Shown: in pieces, positions 44,438 through 45,026 of the stretch
Numbering within the stretch: position 1 is the stretch's first letter
Layout of the letters: each line of letters starts with the position of its first letter
Position numbers and translations under genes: made by a program
The notes under the pieces: model-generated
What the model saw: only the letters and a program-made list of their open reading frames with translations
The model's database searches: none
What the model was told of the DNA's origin: nothing
Assembly (NCBI GenBank): GCA_005881695.1
Contig: VBBT01000116.1
Coordinates: 1-45,026 of the forward strand
Direction of reading: 5' to 3'
Source of the DNA: Candidatus Bathyarchaeota archaeon
GTDB lineage: Archaea; Thermoproteota; Bathyarchaeia; 40CM-2-53-6
DNA length: 45,026 nt

Positions 44438-45026
44438 ATGACTTTGAACAAAACTCATCCATGGGAGCTAGCTTGGAGAGAAGGGAGATGGGAAGAGGCA
44501 TCCCCACCGCTCTCAGAAGTTGTGGAGTTCGCCAATGAATTGAAACGCGAAGGTGCGAAGACAGTCCTCGACCTAGGCTGCGGGGCCGGTCGTCATTCCG
44601 TACTTCTGGGCAAACAGGGATTTCAGGTAGTAGCTCTCGACATTTCGGAAACGGCCCTCAAAACCCTTGACGGCCGTCTGAAAACTGCTTCGATCGATAC
44701 CGTAGCCCTTGTCAAGCACGAGATGCGGGATCTCCCGTTCATAGACGGCTACTTTGATGGTATCATCTGCACCAACGTCCTTCACCATGGAAAAATCTTT
44801 GAGATCAAACAGGTAGTTAGGGAGATTCGACGAGTGTTGCGAAAAGAGGCCTCAGCGTTCATCGTGGCTCTGTCCACCTCGGATTTCAGAAAAGGTAACG
44901 GCAAGAAGTTGGAGCCCAACACTTACGTCTTCACAAAAGGCGAGGAACGGGGAATAATCCACCACTTCTTTCCTGGCTCAGAACTCAAATCATGTCTTAA
45001 AGGAACGAAGATCGTGTCATTCAAAG
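44438..45026 (+). CDS. class I SAM-dependent methyltransferase (truncated by window end)
   Basis: ATG at 44438, open to the window end; TVLDLGCGAGRHSVLLGKQGFQVVALDISETAL; CTNVLHHG. Confidence 0.85.
   Translation, partial: MTLNKTHPWELAWREGRWEEASPPLSEVVEFANELKREGAKTVLDLGCGAGRHSVLLGKQGFQVVALDISETALKTLDGRLKTASIDTVALVKHEMRDLPFIDGYFDGIICTNVLHHGKIFEIKQVVREIRRVLRKEASAFIVALSTSDFRKGNGKKLEPNTYVFTKGEERGIIHHFFPGSELKSCLKGTKIVSFK

Noticed and set aside
1-45026. CRISPR arrays, transposases, integrases, prophage genes
   Set aside because: No regularly spaced repeats and no such protein motifs seen on either strand

Overview
This is an archaeal chromosomal window. Evidence: Orc1/Cdc6, the PolD small subunit (DP1), a DUF99 protein, an archaeal-type Ogg, an AbrB/PhoU regulator, KaiC-like ATPases, and PyrI/PyrB. 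It carries about 50 supportable genes, mostly housekeeping or metabolic. No CRISPR array, transposase or clear prophage was seen. The most interesting signals are: (1) three matches to the archaeal origin-recognition-box pattern, recalled from memory, spread over about 8 kb around cdc6 and polD-DP1 (6346-6365, 11956-11973, 14443-14470), suggesting a replication-origin district; (2) a PPK2 polyphosphate kinase gene cut by one in-frame TAG at 19161-19163; (3) an MBL-fold hydrolase split by a frameshift and also lacking the motif Asp; (4) a tRNA-Pro(CGG)-like gene with about 50 nt of extra sequence in the D-arm region; (5) a nucleotidyltransferase N-terminus fused in frame to a Ser/Thr-rich, extracellular-looking domain; (6) a palindrome-dense TGACGTCA intergenic region ahead of a MarR-like regulator; (7) a KaiC-like ATPase overlapping a stand-alone MASE-like membrane sensor; (8) a divergent NrdD with an N-terminal winged helix; and (9) a 619-bp structured intergenic region with degenerate GGTTnTTGRAATC repeats. 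All family calls come from reading motifs in the translations. No database search was run.
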